NCBI GenBank assembly: GCA_005223375.1 | Contig: RXOD01004823.1 | Span: 1-17,963 of the forward strand | Origin: Amoebophrya sp. AT5.2 | Taxonomy: Eukaryota; Sar; Dinophyceae; Syndiniales; Amoebophryaceae | Length of the DNA stretch: 17,963 nucleotides | Direction of reading: 5' to 3' | Shown here: positions 17,495-17,963 of the stretch, one piece after another | Layout: every line of letters begins with the position of its first letter | Position numbering within the stretch: position 1 is the first letter of the stretch | The notes under the pieces: generated by a model | The model's input: the letters and a program-made list of their open reading frames with translations, nothing else | Told to the model about the DNA's origin: nothing | The model's database searches: none | Translations under genes and position numbers: made by a program

Positions 17495-17573
17495 GGAGAC
17501 CGGGAGCCGCCCGAAGCCGAACTCTCCCGATATCATATCGGGAGAGTTCGGCCTCGGGCAGCTTCCGGTCTCC
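17495..17573. repeat. Near-perfect long palindrome (hairpin 2)
   Basis: The arms 17495-17533 and 17535-17573 are 39 bases each, with a single central base (C at 17534) and three differences, all transitions. The inner 18 bases on each side are perfectly complementary. It resembles hairpin 1 in style but not in sequence. Smaller inverted repeats follow (GGATTGAT at 17600 with ATCAATCC at 17647). It may be a foldback element or a small-RNA precursor; no function can be assigned. Confidence 0.85.
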
Positions 17574-17815
17574 TATCCGATCAAACATCCTGACGCACGG
17601 GATTGATACAGCTAGAAGCCCAGCGCGGAGTCATCGGTCCAAGCGGATCAATCCACGATACGCCGAGCCCCGATGACAATTTCCGTCTTCATGGACGGGC
17701 CAGCTTGCTTTATAACTAAGGATCAAGAACTTCTCACGAAGATCATGATAGCTCTGAGCTTTTATACACTAGAACTAGTTTGGTGATTTTAGAAAACTCT
17801 CGGCAGTTGTTTTAA
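17574..17815. other. Spacer with no gene recognised
   Basis: Apart from two short inverted repeats just after hairpin 2, I see nothing supportable in this stretch. Confidence 0.4.
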
Positions 17816-17963
17816 GTGAGTACCGTCCAGAGCCCCGCGCACGCGCCCCGTGTGGTCTCGGAGAAGTTCGGCTCCGTGCGGCAGGACGGGTTCGTGCGGC
17901 TGGACGGTTTTGGGCGCCTGGACGGCTTCGTGCGGCTGGACGGTTTTGGGCACCTGGACGGCT
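17816..17963 (+). repeat. 36-bp minisatellite, open in a hexapeptide-repeat frame, cut by window edge
   Basis: From 17891 a 36-base unit, itself two related 18-base halves, repeats twice (17891 and 17927) and runs off the edge; degenerate halves begin near 17867. In the frame starting at 17891 each half encodes a hexapeptide of the form Phe-(Val/Gly)-Arg-Leu-Asp-Gly. That frame is open back to a TAA at 17813 but has no ATG, so if coding this would be an internal exon. The repeat is certain; coding is speculative. Confidence 0.6.

Noticed and set aside
1..17963. tRNA, rRNA, CRISPR array or bacterial operon
   Set aside because: Reading both strands showed no tRNA-like cloverleaf with a GGTTCGA-type arm, no rRNA segments and no regularly spaced repeats; intron signals argue for a eukaryote.

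Overview
The window reads as nuclear DNA from a unicellular eukaryote (protist). It has GT-AG introns, no bacterial-style operons or Shine-Dalgarno sites, AT-rich spacers between GC-richer coding blocks, and a large retroelement. I cannot name the lineage from sequence alone; an alveolate or stramenopile-type protist would fit, but this is a guess.

About two thirds of the window (about 841-12240, 11.4 kb) is one nearly complete tyrosine-recombinase retrotransposon of the DIRS order, closest in layout to the Ngaro group. Its ends are split direct repeats in the order A1 (841-963) ... B1 (11597-11810), A2 (11811-11933), B2 (12027-12240). A1/A2 and B1/B2 each differ by a single base, so the insertion looks young. 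From left to right it carries two small ORFs of unknown function (84 and 115 aa), a long Gag-like RNA-binding protein with a Cys-rich tail (2937-6662, one clear intron and one frame change), a reverse transcriptase (7177-8977, one 135-bp intron and one frame change), an RNase H in the same frame after a single TAG (8978-9622), and a tyrosine recombinase with an R-HxxR-Y catalytic set (9937-11163). Together these proteins would copy the element RNA into circular DNA and insert the circle by site-specific recombination. The B1/A2 junction matches the junction such a circle would have, and the host sequence next to A1 matches the B terminus at 6 of 7 bases.

The right flank holds two host-type genes on the minus strand, in the same orientation. 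One (15520-17106) encodes a 528-aa protein with a PAN/Apple-like Cys cluster. The other (13254-15170) encodes a 638-aa protein with an unrecognised N-terminal domain, a Pro-rich linker and a C-terminal endonuclease/exonuclease/phosphatase (DNase I-like) domain with its key residues present.

The outer flanks contain two long, nearly perfect hairpins (61-178 and 17495-17573) whose arm differences are all transitions, a G-rich tract (616-650), and a 36-bp minisatellite that runs off the right edge and is open in a frame reading a hexapeptide repeat. No rRNA, tRNA or CRISPR array was recognised.
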